Below, in pieces: positions 8,209 through 17,421 of a stretch of DNA of 64,000 nt; position 1 is the stretch's first letter; each line of letters opens with the position of its first letter. The position numbers were made by a program, and so were the translations under genes. The notes under the pieces were generated by a model. The model saw nothing but the letters and a program-made list of their open reading frames with translations. It made no database searches and had not been told where the DNA came from. The stretch is from Arhodomonas sp051195215 (GTDB lineage: Bacteria > Pseudomonadota > Gammaproteobacteria > Nitrococcales > Nitrococcaceae), in NCBI RefSeq assembly GCF_051195215.1, contig NZ_JBNAZM010000018.1, positions 26,332 to 90,331 of the forward strand, written 5' to 3'.

Positions 8209-10850
8209 GTATTCCTCGGCAAAACGCCGAGGCCTCATTGAAGCGTTGGCCCACTTCTTCGGATTGTCCACTTCGATCTCATGTATTCCTCGGCAAAACG
8301 CCGAGGCCTCATTGAAGCTCCTCCCAGCGCAGAGAGCTGATGTACGCATTCGTCCCGTATTCCTCGGCAAAACGCCGAGGCCTCATTGAAGCCGAACGAG
8401 CTCGCGGAACCCCGGGAGGTATTTCCTGGTATTCCTCGGCAAAACGCCGAGGCCTCATTGAAGCAATGCGATTGGCCATATCATTTACGCCGCTTACGCC
8501 GTATTCCTCGGCAAAACGCCGAGGCCTCATTGAAGCAGTCCAGAGGCAATCGCGAAGCCTTCTGTGAATCGGAGTATTCCTCGGCAAAACGCCGAGGCCT
8601 CATTGAAGCATTCGAGCCGCTGTGCTTCGTGACCGACACGAGCGGTATTCCTCGGCAAAACGCCGAGGCCTCATTGAAGCGGATTGGCGAACGCACGTCG
8701 GGCCTGGCTATGGGCGGTATTCCTCGGCAAAACGCCGAGGCCTCATTGAAGCAGCCGTAAACATTCGCACGAAGCTGTCCGACCTCTGTTGTATTCCTCG
8801 GCAAAACGCCGAGGCCTCATTGAAGCGCCGGGTCTGCCAGCGCCAGCTCGTAGAGGCCTTTGTATTCCTCGGCAAAACGCCGAGGCCTCATTGAAGCATT
8901 GGGGATGCCGATACGCGTGAGCGCCAGCACAGGGTATTCCTCGGCAAAACGCCGAGGCCTCATTGAAGCATCGAGAGGCTTTCGGAGAGCGCCTCGACGT
9001 AATCCGGTATTCCTCGGCAAAACGCCGAGGCCTCATTGAAGCGCTGGAACCCCCTGTACGAGCAAGGCATGTCGCGCGGTATTCCTCGGCAAAACGCCGA
9101 GGCCTCATTGAAGCATCGCCACGTGCACGATTTCTCCTGGCGTCAGCGTCCCGTATTCCTCGGCAAAACGCCGAGGCCTCATTGAAGCGCAAGGTCCGGC
9201 CCGACTATGTCGCGAGCTGTCAAGCGGTATTCCTCGGCAAAACGCCGAGGCCTCATTGAAGCAATCTGATCGTCGCGGCGCATCTCGTCGAGAATACGCG
9301 TATTCCTCGGCAAAACGCCGAGGCCTCATTGAAGCGGGTTCGTGGAATGCGGGCGCCAACGTGCATCCGGGCGTATTCCTCGGCAAAACGCCGAGGCCTC
9401 ATTGAAGCCCGATTTCCCCCGTCGTCAGCCATTCACCCCGAACTTCGTATTCCTCGGCAAAACGCCGAGGCCTCATTGAAGCACGTTCATCGGTCTTGCT
9501 CGCGTCCGGGGGGGTCGGGAGTATTCCTCGGCAAAACGCCGAGGCCTCATTGAAGCCATGGTAACCGTGTGGGCCGAACTCGTTTGCGAACGTATTCCTC
9601 GGCAAAACGCCGAGGCCTCATTGAAGCGCGCCACACATGGCGATGTCTTCGAGCAGGCGGGCCGTATTCCTCGGCAAAACGCCGAGGCCTCATTGAAGCC
9701 CTCCGGATCCACATCCCACACACGTTCCTTGTCATGGTATTCCTCGGCAAAACGCCGAGGCCTCATTGAAGCCGCGAGGTATTGGGCGATGGCGACTGAG
9801 CTACTCATGTATTCCTCGGCAAAACGCCGAGGCCTCATTGAAGCGTGACCGACGATTTTGCGGACCTCGTGGACAACGAGAGTATTCCTCGGCAAAACGC
9901 CGAGGCCTCATTGAAGCCGAAGGCCAAAGGTGACGTTGTCACCGAAGTCCTTCAGCGTATTCCTCGGCAAAACGCCGAGGCCTCATTGAAGCCCGACGAC
10001 GTTCTGTAGATCCGCTAGTGCCTTGGGTGAGTGTATTCCTCGGCAAAACGCCGAGGCCTCATTGAAGCGCAGATACGACAGATGGCATCATCGACCTGAT
10101 GCCGCTGGTATTCCTCGGCAAAACGCCGAGGCCTCATTGAAGCAATCGATGCGCAGCAGCGCACGTATGATCGCTTTGCCGAGTATTCCTCGGCAAAACG
10201 CCGAGGCCTCATTGAAGCATCAAGGATCTGGATTCCCAACTTCCAACGATCCGGTGTATTCCTCGGCAAAACGCCGAGGCCTCATTGAAGCGACTTCGAG
10301 CAACGCGCGCCGCGAGAGGCGGTGAACTAGTATTCCTCGGCAAAACGCCGAGGCCTCATTGAAGCGCCCTTTCAGGCTATTGCGCTGCTCATCCGTTGCC
10401 CCTGTATTCCTCGGCAAAACGCCGAGGCCTCATTGAAGCATGCTGACCAGGTTGGTGCGTTTCCCGGTAAATTCAAGTATTCCTCGGCAAAACGCCGAGG
10501 CCTCATTGAAGCGCTATGTAACACATTGTGCCTTTCCTTGGAGCCTCGTATTCCTCGGCAAAACGCCGAGGCCTCATTGAAGCGCCGGATTTTCGCCACC
10601 CGTAGACGGCTTGCTCCGACGTATTCCTCGGCAAAACGCCGAGGCCTCATTGAAGCTTATGGGTTTTGTATAGGCCTAGCTCATCGACGTTTTCGTATTC
10701 CTCGGCAAAACGCCGAGGCCTCATTGAAGCTTGGTCATGACTCATCCCGCTCGCAGAACTGCATGGGTATTCCTCGGCAAAACGCCGAGGCCTCATTCTG
10801 CCGCCTTTTCTGCAAGCACGGGCATTCCTTGGCATAACGCCGAGACCTCA
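8209..10850 (+). CRISPR. CRISPR array: 36 repeats of 36 bp, 35 spacers, plus one degenerate trailer unit
   Basis: The repeat starts GTATTCCTCGGCAAAACGCC and ends ATTGAAGC. Its centre is a 7-bp stem CCTCGGC / GCCGAGG with an AAAAC loop, a good Cas6 substrate, and the 3' ATTGAAGC would be the crRNA 5' handle, so transcription is on the plus strand. Repeat starts run from 8209, 8283, 8357 to 10695 and 10767 with periods of 71-76, giving spacers of 35-40 bp. The first 35 repeats look identical. Repeat 36 (10767) is intact to about 10797 and then loses its GAAGC end. A 37th, decayed unit lies at 10822-10850 (GCATTCCTTGGCATAACGCC). Decay at the right end places the leader and newest spacers next to cas2. 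Spacer targets cannot be identified by eye. Confidence 0.98.
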
Positions 10851-11057
10851 GGGCGCTATACCGGCATTGCGGAAGACCGGATATCAAGAGCCCGAACCGC
10901 GACTTTCTGTGTGCGAGCGGCTGCGAGCAAATGCTGTCTCTATCCTACTCTGTGAGTGAGAAGGCGTATGTAGCGTCTGGACGTGGGGACGAAGAGGTAT
11001 CTGCCGCTTTACGGCCGCGCACAGACACGCAGATGAACACCTGACCAGAGGCCCAGC

Positions 11058-12032
11058 ATGGCGGAATTGCCGCTTCTCGCCGTCGACGACCTGCATCTGC
11101 ACTACCGCACCCGCCGCGGGACCGTGCGCGCCGTCGACGGTGTGAACCTTACTGTGGATCGGGGCGAGGCCCTGGTCGTGCTGGGGGAGTCCGGCTGCGG
11201 CAAGAGCTCGCTGGCGCGGGCGCTGATGCGTGTGCTGCCGCGCAACGTCGCCGAGCTTACGGGCCACGTGGCGTTGGCGGGTACCGATGTGCTGGCCTTC
11301 GACGAGGAGCGCTTCCGCCGGGAGGTGCGTTGGCAACGCATGGGGCTGGTCATGCAGACCGCGATGAACGCGCTCAATCCCGTCGTACGGGTGGGCGAGC
11401 AGGTCGCCGAGCCCATGCGGGTGCACCTGGGTGCTACCCGGGCACGCGCCGCCGAACGCGCCCGCGAGGTCTTCGAGCTCGTCGGCGTCTCGGCGGACTT
11501 CCTGGCGCGTTATCCCTTCGAGCTCTCCGGTGGCATGCGCCAGCGCGTGGTGCTCGCGATGGCGCTCATCACCGAACCCGATCTGGTGATCCTGGACGAG
11601 CCCACCTCGGCGCTGGACGTGCTCACCCAGGCGAGCATCATGAACCGGTTGAAGCGCATCAAGCGCGAGCTCGGCACCAGCTTCATCCTCATCACCCATG
11701 ATGTGGCCACCTCCAGCGAGCTCGCCGATCGCGTGGCGCTCATGTACGCCGGTCAGATCGTGGAGCTGGGGAGCGCGTATGCCTTCTTCCGCGACCCGGC
11801 ACACCCTTACGCGCGCCTGCTGATGGCCAGCGTCCCACGCCTGCGCCAGGCCGAGCGTCCGGTCGCCATCGCGGGTGAACCACCGAGCCTCGCCGCACCG
11901 CCGGCCGGTTGCCGATTCGCCGACCGCTGCCCGCACCGGTTCCGGCGCTGCGCCGAGGATCCGCCGGGCTTTCGCGTGGCCGGACGCGAGTCGGTGCGTT
12001 GCTGGCTGTATGCCGGGGAGCCCCGCGCATGA
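11058..12032 (+). CDS. Oligopeptide/dipeptide ABC transporter ATPase (DppD/OppD family)
   Basis: A 324-residue ATPase with Walker A GESGCGKSS, signature LSGGMRQR, Walker B LVILDEPTSALD and H-loop ITHD. The C-terminal extension contains the family-specific cysteine motif CRFADRCPHRFRRC, which marks the peptide/nickel class (OppD/DppD) and binds an Fe-S cluster in some members. It energises import of short peptides or related solutes with permeases and a binding protein, none of which are present here. It overlaps the next gene by ATGA. The 207 bp upstream, between the array trailer and this gene, contain no recognisable gene. Confidence 0.92.
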   Translation: MAELPLLAVDDLHLHYRTRRGTVRAVDGVNLTVDRGEALVVLGESGCGKSSLARALMRVLPRNVAELTGHVALAGTDVLAFDEERFRREVRWQRMGLVMQTAMNALNPVVRVGEQVAEPMRVHLGATRARAAERAREVFELVGVSADFLARYPFELSGGMRQRVVLAMALITEPDLVILDEPTSALDVLTQASIMNRLKRIKRELGTSFILITHDVATSSELADRVALMYAGQIVELGSAYAFFRDPAHPYARLLMASVPRLRQAERPVAIAGEPPSLAAPPAGCRFADRCPHRFRRCAEDPPGFRVAGRESVRCWLYAGEPRA

Positions 12033-13045
12033 GCGCGTCCACCGACAGCCGCAAACGCCGCGGCCATTCCGGCGGCGCTGCGCTATCCGTTCGTGGCCTT
12101 CGCACCTGGTTCGAGCTGCGCCAGTGGGGATTCCTGCGTGCGGGTTGGGTACGCGCCGTGGACGGGGTGAGCTTCGAGCTACAGCCGGGGGAGGCAGTCG
12201 CCTTCGTCGGCGAAAGCGGCTGCGGCAAGAGCTCGCTGGCGCGCACGCTCCTCGGCCTGCACCGGCCCACCGAAGGCGACGTCGTCTTCGGCGGGCAACC
12301 CCTGAGTACACTGCGCGGCCCTGAGCTCAAGCGCTACCGCGCCCGCGTGGGCTACGTGCAGCAGGATCCCTACGGTGCGCTGCCGCCATTCATGGACATC
12401 CGCCGCATCCTCGCCGAGCCGTTGATCGTCCACGGCGTGCGCCCCCGCTCGCAACGCCAGCGGCGCATCGAGGCGGCGCTGGCGGAGGTACGGCTGACAC
12501 CGCCGGCGGAATTCCTCGGCAAATTCCCGCACATGCTGAGCGGCGGCCAGCAGCAGCGCGTCGTCATCGCCCGGGCCCTGGTACTCGAGCCCGCCATGCT
12601 CATCGCCGACGAGCCCGTCTCCATGCTCGACGCCTCGGTGCGCGTGGAGATCCTGGAGCTGCTGCGCCGCATTCAATCCGAGCGCGAGCTCACCCTCGCC
12701 TTCATCACCCATGACCTCTCCACGGTCCGGCATTACGCCTCACGGGTGTTCGTGATGTATGCCGGCCGCATCGTCGAAGAGGCACCGGTAGACGACCTCC
12801 TGGCGCACCCGCAGCACCCCTATACCCAGGCCCTGCTCGCCGCCCTCGCCGACCCCGACCCGGACAACGCCCGGCGCGAGCGCCCCGTCCCCGGCGGCGA
12901 ACCACCCAGCCTGCTGACGCCACCACCGGCCTGCCGTTTCCACCCGCGGTGCCCCCACTTCATGGCCGGGCTCTGCGACGTGAACGATCCGCCCGATTTC
13001 GAGCCGCGGTCCGCGCACTACAGTGCGTGCTGGCTGCATCGGTGA
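12029..13045 (+). CDS. Oligopeptide/dipeptide ABC transporter ATPase (DppF/OppF family)
   Basis: A 338-residue partner ATPase starting at the ATG that overlaps the preceding stop; a longer in-frame opening from 11909 lies inside the upstream gene and is not needed. Walker A is GESGCGKSS, the signature LSGGQQQR, and the H-loop FITHD. The C-terminal motif CRFHPRCPHFMAGLC again marks the oligopeptide class. The D/F pair normally forms the heterodimeric motor of a five-gene operon, so the missing permeases and binding protein must be encoded elsewhere, or the operon was broken. Confidence 0.92.
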   Translation: MSASTDSRKRRGHSGGAALSVRGLRTWFELRQWGFLRAGWVRAVDGVSFELQPGEAVAFVGESGCGKSSLARTLLGLHRPTEGDVVFGGQPLSTLRGPELKRYRARVGYVQQDPYGALPPFMDIRRILAEPLIVHGVRPRSQRQRRIEAALAEVRLTPPAEFLGKFPHMLSGGQQQRVVIARALVLEPAMLIADEPVSMLDASVRVEILELLRRIQSERELTLAFITHDLSTVRHYASRVFVMYAGRIVEEAPVDDLLAHPQHPYTQALLAALADPDPDNARRERPVPGGEPPSLLTPPPACRFHPRCPHFMAGLCDVNDPPDFEPRSAHYSACWLHR

Positions 13046-13206
13046 TCCCACGCCCCCATCGCACCAGCGGGCAGCCATCACCACCCAACTAGTGCCCACG
13101 GACGTCCTTTCCGCTCGGCATCGTACCCATCGCTCGACGTCGCCGCGCGCCTGCACGGGCTCATACGTTCGACCGACTGTTGATCATTGTCCTCACACCG
13201 GTGAGA

Positions 13207-13238
13207 CACCAACGGCCTGTCTCCACGGGCCGTTGGTG
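13207..13238. terminator. Hairpin between convergent genes, probable bidirectional terminator
   Basis: An 11-bp perfect stem, CACCAACGGCC (13207-13217) and GGCCGTTGGTG (13228-13238), with a 10-nt loop. It lies between the stop of the OppF-like gene and the stop of the convergent coiled-coil gene. No clear U-tract follows on either strand, so termination efficiency is uncertain. Confidence 0.6.
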
Positions 13239-13255
13239 CCTCGCTCGCCGGGCTG

Positions 13256-14395
13256 TCACTCGGCGGCTTCTTCGCTACGCTGTTGCTGGCGGGCGGCTTC
13301 CAGATCCTGCTGCACATCCGCCAATTGTTCTTCCCGCTCGGCGATGCGGTCCGCCAGGGCGGTTGCCCGTTGATTGCGGGCCTCGATCTCGCTCTGAAGC
13401 TCGGCGAGGCGATCTTCGGCCTGCCCGATGCTCGCTTGCAGGTCTTCGAGCTCCGTCTGAGTCTCCTGACGCTGCGTTTGTGCGCTACCGATGTCGTCGT
13501 CCAGTTCCGCGAGCGTGTCTTCGCGCTTCTCCATTTGGCTGGTCAACGAGCTCAACCGGTCGTTCTGGCTCTGGATCTGACTCTGCAACTCCGAGAGGCG
13601 ATTCTGCGCGTCGTCGATGCTCGTTTGAAGCTGCTGCCTTTGCGCTTCGGCCTCGTCGCGTCGTGTCGCCGCAGCATCGGCCCTATCTGCAAGTTTCTCG
13701 AGCTCGCCTTCACGATTACTGATTTGGCTGTCCAACGATTGCAGGCGATCGTTGCGGCTCTGGATCTGGCTCTGTAACTCGGAGAGGCGATTCTGCGCGT
13801 CGTCGATCTTCGCTTGAAGCTGCCGCCTTTGCGCCTCGGCCTCGTCACGCCGTGTCGCCGCGTCCTCGGCCTCTGCGGCGAGCGCCTCGAGCTCGCTTTC
13901 GCGCTCCTCGAGCTGGCTGGTCAAGGCATCGAGCCGTTCGTTGCGCCCGGCTATCCGCTCATCCAGCTCAGTGAGACGTTCTTCGCTCGCGCTGACCTGC
14001 GACCGTAGCGTCTCGGTTTGCTGCGCCAGCTCCGAGCGCCGCGCCTCGGCTTCCTCGGCCGCTACCTCGGCCTGCTCACGGGCCTTCTCAGCGGCTTCCA
14101 GTTCCTCGCGCGCCGCTGTCAGCTCCTCCTGTAACGATTCCAGCTTGGCGTTCGCCTCGTCGATGGCGCCGTGCACCGCTTTGAGCTCGTCATTCTCGGC
14201 GGTCAATTCCTCGTTGTTGGCTTCGAGCGACGACAGGCGCTCCTGGAAGGACGTTCTTTCCTGCGCCCAGGCGGCCTGCTGGCCCTGGAGCCGCGTAGCG
14301 AAGTAAATGGCCGCCAGTATCGCCACGATTGCCACGGCCGCGAGCACACGAACGCGATTGTCCCTGAATAGCCCGGCAAGTGATTGTTCTGCCAT
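13256..14395 (-). CDS. Membrane-anchored coiled-coil protein with 63-residue tandem repeats
   Basis: A 379-residue protein with one N-terminal membrane segment (VLAAVAIVAILAAIYFA, about residues 17-33) and then an almost unbroken Glu/Gln/Arg/Ala-rich coiled coil, presumably periplasmic. Two copies of a 63-residue unit, each beginning RRDEAEAQR(R/Q)QLQ, lie exactly in tandem; the DNA copies are offset by 189 bp (for example 13599 and 13788). Less perfect copies flank them (RNERLDALTSQLEERESELE and EARNQRATALADRIAEREEQ). Sixty-three residues equal nine heptads, so duplication preserves coiled-coil register. I recognise no specific family; such proteins often act as spacers, tethers or envelope scaffolds. 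Confidence 0.85.
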   Translation of the reverse strand: MAEQSLAGLFRDNRVRVLAAVAIVAILAAIYFATRLQGQQAAWAQERTSFQERLSSLEANNEELTAENDELKAVHGAIDEANAKLESLQEELTAAREELEAAEKAREQAEVAAEEAEARRSELAQQTETLRSQVSASEERLTELDERIAGRNERLDALTSQLEERESELEALAAEAEDAATRRDEAEAQRRQLQAKIDDAQNRLSELQSQIQSRNDRLQSLDSQISNREGELEKLADRADAAATRRDEAEAQRQQLQTSIDDAQNRLSELQSQIQSQNDRLSSLTSQMEKREDTLAELDDDIGSAQTQRQETQTELEDLQASIGQAEDRLAELQSEIEARNQRATALADRIAEREEQLADVQQDLEAARQQQRSEEAAE

Positions 14396-14605
14396 GAGCG
14401 TTGACTCCCCCGTTGGTCACAGCAATGTTGTCACCCAGCTCTGCTGGCGGAGTGTCCGGTCATCCCGGCAGAGCCCACTGACGTAAGCGTAGTGCCTTTG
14501 AGCACGACGACCATTGCACCCTGCGGACGGTCGGCGCGATACCGGAAGCACTCCGATAGGAGTGACACGCAGGCGCCAGGGCGAGGGCATCATTCGCGCC
14601 CGCGA

Positions 14606-15661
14606 TCAGAGACCACCGTTTGACGCCCGGGCGAGACCGACGCGACGCTCTGCCGCTTTCAACATCAATTCCATCATGGCCGCATAGTCATAACCGGCCC
14701 ATTCGGCCATCATTGCCATCTTGCCGTCCCAGTACCACGTGGGGTTGGTGTTGGCATCGATCAGCCGGGGCTCGCCGTCCGGGCCGCAGCGGAAGTCGAT
14801 ACGAGCGTAGTCCCGGAAGCCGAGCCGTGTGAAAAGCCTGCTGCAATGCTCGACGAGCTTTGCCCAGGTGATGTCGTCGATATCGGCCTGACGGAACTGA
14901 AGCTTCGACCAGTACGGGGATTCCGGATCGGCCTTGGAGGCGTAGGTCAGAATTGGTGGCAACTCCGGGTCCAGCGCGCTGTAGTCCACCTCCAATGGCG
15001 GCAGCACGGTGAAACCGTCCGCCGGGTTGCCGATCAGTCCGACGGTGAATTCGGTGCCGGTGAGCATGTCCTGGATGAGGGCCTGGGGAATCTCCAGCAC
15101 GCTGCGCAGCCACGCCATGTACGCCTCCGCTTCGACGGCATCATTCACGACGCAGTCCTTGGTGATACCAAAGCTGCCACCGCTGGCGTTCGGCTTGATG
15201 ATGGCCGGATAGAGCACCGGCATTACCGGCGGGTCGGCGGTGAGGTCGACATAGGTTTCGTTGGGCACGGGAATGCCCAGCGTCGCCGCCGCCGCGCGCA
15301 CCAGCGCTTTGTCGGTGCTCACGCTGATGGCCATGGGGTCGGAGCCGGTATACGGTAGCTCGAGAATCTCCAGCAGCGCGGGGACGTTGCGTTCGTAGTC
15401 CCAGTTGTTGCGGAAGCCCGTATCACAGAGATTGAGCACCAGCGCCGGACGGGCGGCCTTCAGGGACTCGAACAGCCGGTCGTGATCGTCGAAGTAGGTA
15501 AAGCGGTAGCCATTCAGGTTCGCCAGAGCGGTGCGCAGGCGTTCGACCCCCGTGTATTCCTCCTCGCCGAAACGCCCGTCGGGGGCGTATGGATAGGGAT
15601 AGCGGGGGTCACCGAGGAGCACCGCCACGTTGACCGGGCCATGCGGACTCGTCTCACCCAT
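14606..15661 (-). CDS. D-alanine-D-alanine ligase-like ATP-grasp protein
   Basis: A 351-residue ATP-grasp protein. Visible family features are PAIIKPNASGGSFGITKD (ATP-binding lysine and glycine loop), DYARIDFRCGPDGEPRLIDANTNP (magnesium-binding strand with the ANTNP ligand) and an N-terminal domain resembling Ddl. The active-site architecture fits carboxylate-amine ligation, but whether the product is D-Ala-D-Ala or another peptide-like compound cannot be told. The start was set at 15661 because GGGAGG precedes it by 9 bp; an upstream ATG at 15688 lacks this. It follows the MetF-like gene on the same strand after about 91 bp. Confidence 0.8.
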   Translation of the reverse strand: MGETSPHGPVNVAVLLGDPRYPYPYAPDGRFGEEEYTGVERLRTALANLNGYRFTYFDDHDRLFESLKAARPALVLNLCDTGFRNNWDYERNVPALLEILELPYTGSDPMAISVSTDKALVRAAAATLGIPVPNETYVDLTADPPVMPVLYPAIIKPNASGGSFGITKDCVVNDAVEAEAYMAWLRSVLEIPQALIQDMLTGTEFTVGLIGNPADGFTVLPPLEVDYSALDPELPPILTYASKADPESPYWSKLQFRQADIDDITWAKLVEHCSRLFTRLGFRDYARIDFRCGPDGEPRLIDANTNPTWYWDGKMAMMAEWAGYDYAAMMELMLKAAERRVGLARASNGGL

Positions 15662-15752
15662 GCGTACGGCCTCCCTTGCGCCGCCCAATATCGATAGGCC
15701 TCTGAGTCAACATAGACGCTCCCCACGCCAGCGGGCACGCCCGTCACTCCGG

Positions 15753-16559
15753 TTAGTAAGCGTGCGGCGTGGACAGCGAACGCGCGGCGTCGATCAGCCT
15801 GGAGGCATCAGCGCCGTAGGAAAACACGTGGAAGCCGTCGTCGCCGCCCATCTCCGGCGAGGCACCCACCTGCCGAACGAACTCGACCGGGTCGGGCAGG
15901 CGCGAGCGCAGCATACGCAGAAACAGATCCAGGCTGACTCTGTTCGCCGCCCTCACCCGCGGGTGCGAGAACACCTCGGCACGGGCATTACGCATCACCG
16001 CCTGGAACACCCGCCTCGGCACCCGCACCATGACGCCGACGTGCACTGGAATGACCACCCCGCGGGCGCGCGCCGTCTGCAACCACTGGCGCATGTTCCC
16101 GACGCTGAAGCTCGCCTGCGTAATCACCCGTTCGGCCCCCGCGGCCTGCTTATCGAGCACGATGGCGGCGCTCCTCGCACGGTGGGCGCTGCTGGTGAGC
16201 GTGAAGTAGCTTTCCGGGTACGCGCCCACGGATACGTGGATGCCCTGGTTCCGGAATCGTTCGATGAGCTCGTAGACCGTACGCACACCCTCCCCGTGCC
16301 CCGGATTGCCCGAGACCACGAGTGCACGCTGAATGCCGCTGGCATCGAGTCGCGCAACGACTCGCTCGACGTCGTCCACCCGGTTGGCGGGCACGTGCAC
16401 GGTCACCGGATCGGCAACGCCGGCCGCTTTGTCGATCGCCTCGTCGAGATCTCCGGTACAGGGGATCAGTATCTCCTCGGCCCCGGCCTCGATCAGCCGG
16501 GCGGCACTGCGAATACCCAACGCTTCCGCGCTTACGTGCATCGATCCCGCGCCCGGCAA
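15753..16559 (-). CDS. Methylenetetrahydrofolate reductase-like (MetF-fold) protein
   Basis: About 268 residues with several MetF-like segments: a strand VTVHVPANRVDDVERVVARL, a GAYPESYFT motif (the GAYPE loop of MTHFR), VITQASFS and IPVHVGVM. Together these outline the TIM barrel that binds FAD and folate. It is shorter than typical MetF (about 290) and its N-terminal strand, which carries the catalytic Glu, is abbreviated. The start is uncertain: TTG at 16559 or ATG at 16541. It may act in C1 metabolism or in another methylene-transfer step together with the ATP-grasp gene downstream. The stop is formed by TACTAA. Confidence 0.65.
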   Translation of the reverse strand: MPGAGSMHVSAEALGIRSAARLIEAGAEEILIPCTGDLDEAIDKAAGVADPVTVHVPANRVDDVERVVARLDASGIQRALVVSGNPGHGEGVRTVYELIERFRNQGIHVSVGAYPESYFTLTSSAHRARSAAIVLDKQAAGAERVITQASFSVGNMRQWLQTARARGVVIPVHVGVMVRVPRRVFQAVMRNARAEVFSHPRVRAANRVSLDLFLRMLRSRLPDPVEFVRQVGASPEMGGDDGFHVFSYGADASRLIDAARSLSTPHAY

Positions 16560-16662
16560 TGACCACGATGTGTACCGGTCATCTCATGACTTCCGGGCGC
16601 TGCCGCGGATATCAACCCTTGAACGCGATTTTCAAGCGCTACACGGCAGCCACCCCGGAATG

Positions 16663-16869
16663 AGGTATTCGCTGGCGGGGCCGGGTCACGCCATGCGAGC
16701 GCAACGCCGCCACCGGGCCGCTGCGGCGCGCCCTTCGGGCGAGGCTGTCGGGCGCTCTCGCGGCGTTGCTCGTCGCTCATGTAGCGCTTGCTACACCACG
16801 CTCCTCGCGCCTTGCGAGAACGCCCGACAGCCTCGCTGACATGTGGCATTACCTGTGATCGGATTAGTA
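16663..16869. mobile_element. Miniature inverted-repeat element B (TACTAA family), degenerate left end
   Basis: The right terminus (16844-16869) ends GGATTAGTA and reads inward as TACTAATCC...GGTAATGCCA, matching the 26-bp end pattern of element A at 26341-26682. The interior holds a perfect 15-bp inverted repeat (16740-16754 and 16821-16835, CGAGGCTGTCGGGCG). It also shares the core GCGTTGCTCGTCGCTCATG and CGCTCCTCGCGCC with element A. The left terminus is not clearly recognisable. There is no coding capacity. It separates the MetF-like gene from the divergent gene at 16924. Confidence 0.6.
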
Positions 16870-16923
16870 GTAGTAGGCTTGCAGGCAAACGCAGGCAAAC
16901 ACCGATGCAGAACGGGCCCCGCC

Positions 16924-17421
16924 ATGCAGGACGCTGAGCCAACCGCGGCACTTTCGCAGATTGCCGATTTCGAGACCCTGGCGACGTACACGGACCGGTT
17001 CGCCTCGTCGGCCCGCACCCGGGTGGACGTGGTTACGCCGAACCTGGAGCCCCAGCTTTATGACCGGCCGGCATTCGTCGCGGCGGTCGAACGGTTCGCG
17101 CTCGACCGCCGCGACGCCCGAGTGCGCATACTGGTCGCCGACGCCCAGGCCGCAGTGCGCTACAGCCGCCGGCTGATACCGCTCACCCGCCGGCTGCCCA
17201 GCGTCTTCGAGCTGCGCCAGTTGCGCCCGAAGCACGCGGACTCCCCGCGCGCCCTGCTGATCATCGATGGCCGTCATGTCATCGACCGGCCTCAGGGCGG
17301 GCGGCCGGACGGTGTCGCAAGCGAAGACTCGCCCGGCAGAGCGAAACCGTATGCGGAAACGTTCGAGGCACTCTACGCCGAGAGCGACCCGCACACCGAA
17401 TTCCGGGGGCTGCAGCTATGA
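16924..17421 (+). CDS. Small phospholipase D-like (DUF7931-type) protein of unknown function
   Basis: A 165-residue protein. A longer frame from 16843 reads out of the miniature element, so I set the start at the ATG at 16924 (MQDAEPTAALSQIADFETL). The order FASSARTRVDVVTPNLEPQL, then RDARVRILVADAQAAVRYSRR, then RALLIIDGRHVIDRP resembles half of a PLD-like nucleotidyl/phosphodiesterase fold, but no HKD motif is present, so catalysis is doubtful. It overlaps the next gene by ATGA and the two probably act together. Confidence 0.65.
   Translation: MQDAEPTAALSQIADFETLATYTDRFASSARTRVDVVTPNLEPQLYDRPAFVAAVERFALDRRDARVRILVADAQAAVRYSRRLIPLTRRLPSVFELRQLRPKHADSPRALLIIDGRHVIDRPQGGRPDGVASEDSPGRAKPYAETFEALYAESDPHTEFRGLQL

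Noticed and set aside
8092..10837. Many 60-150 codon open frames on both strands across the CRISPR array
   Set aside because: They repeat the same peptides (for example YSSAKRRGLIEA and ASMRPRRFAEEY) at repeat intervals; they are translations of the repeat, whose period is near a multiple of three.
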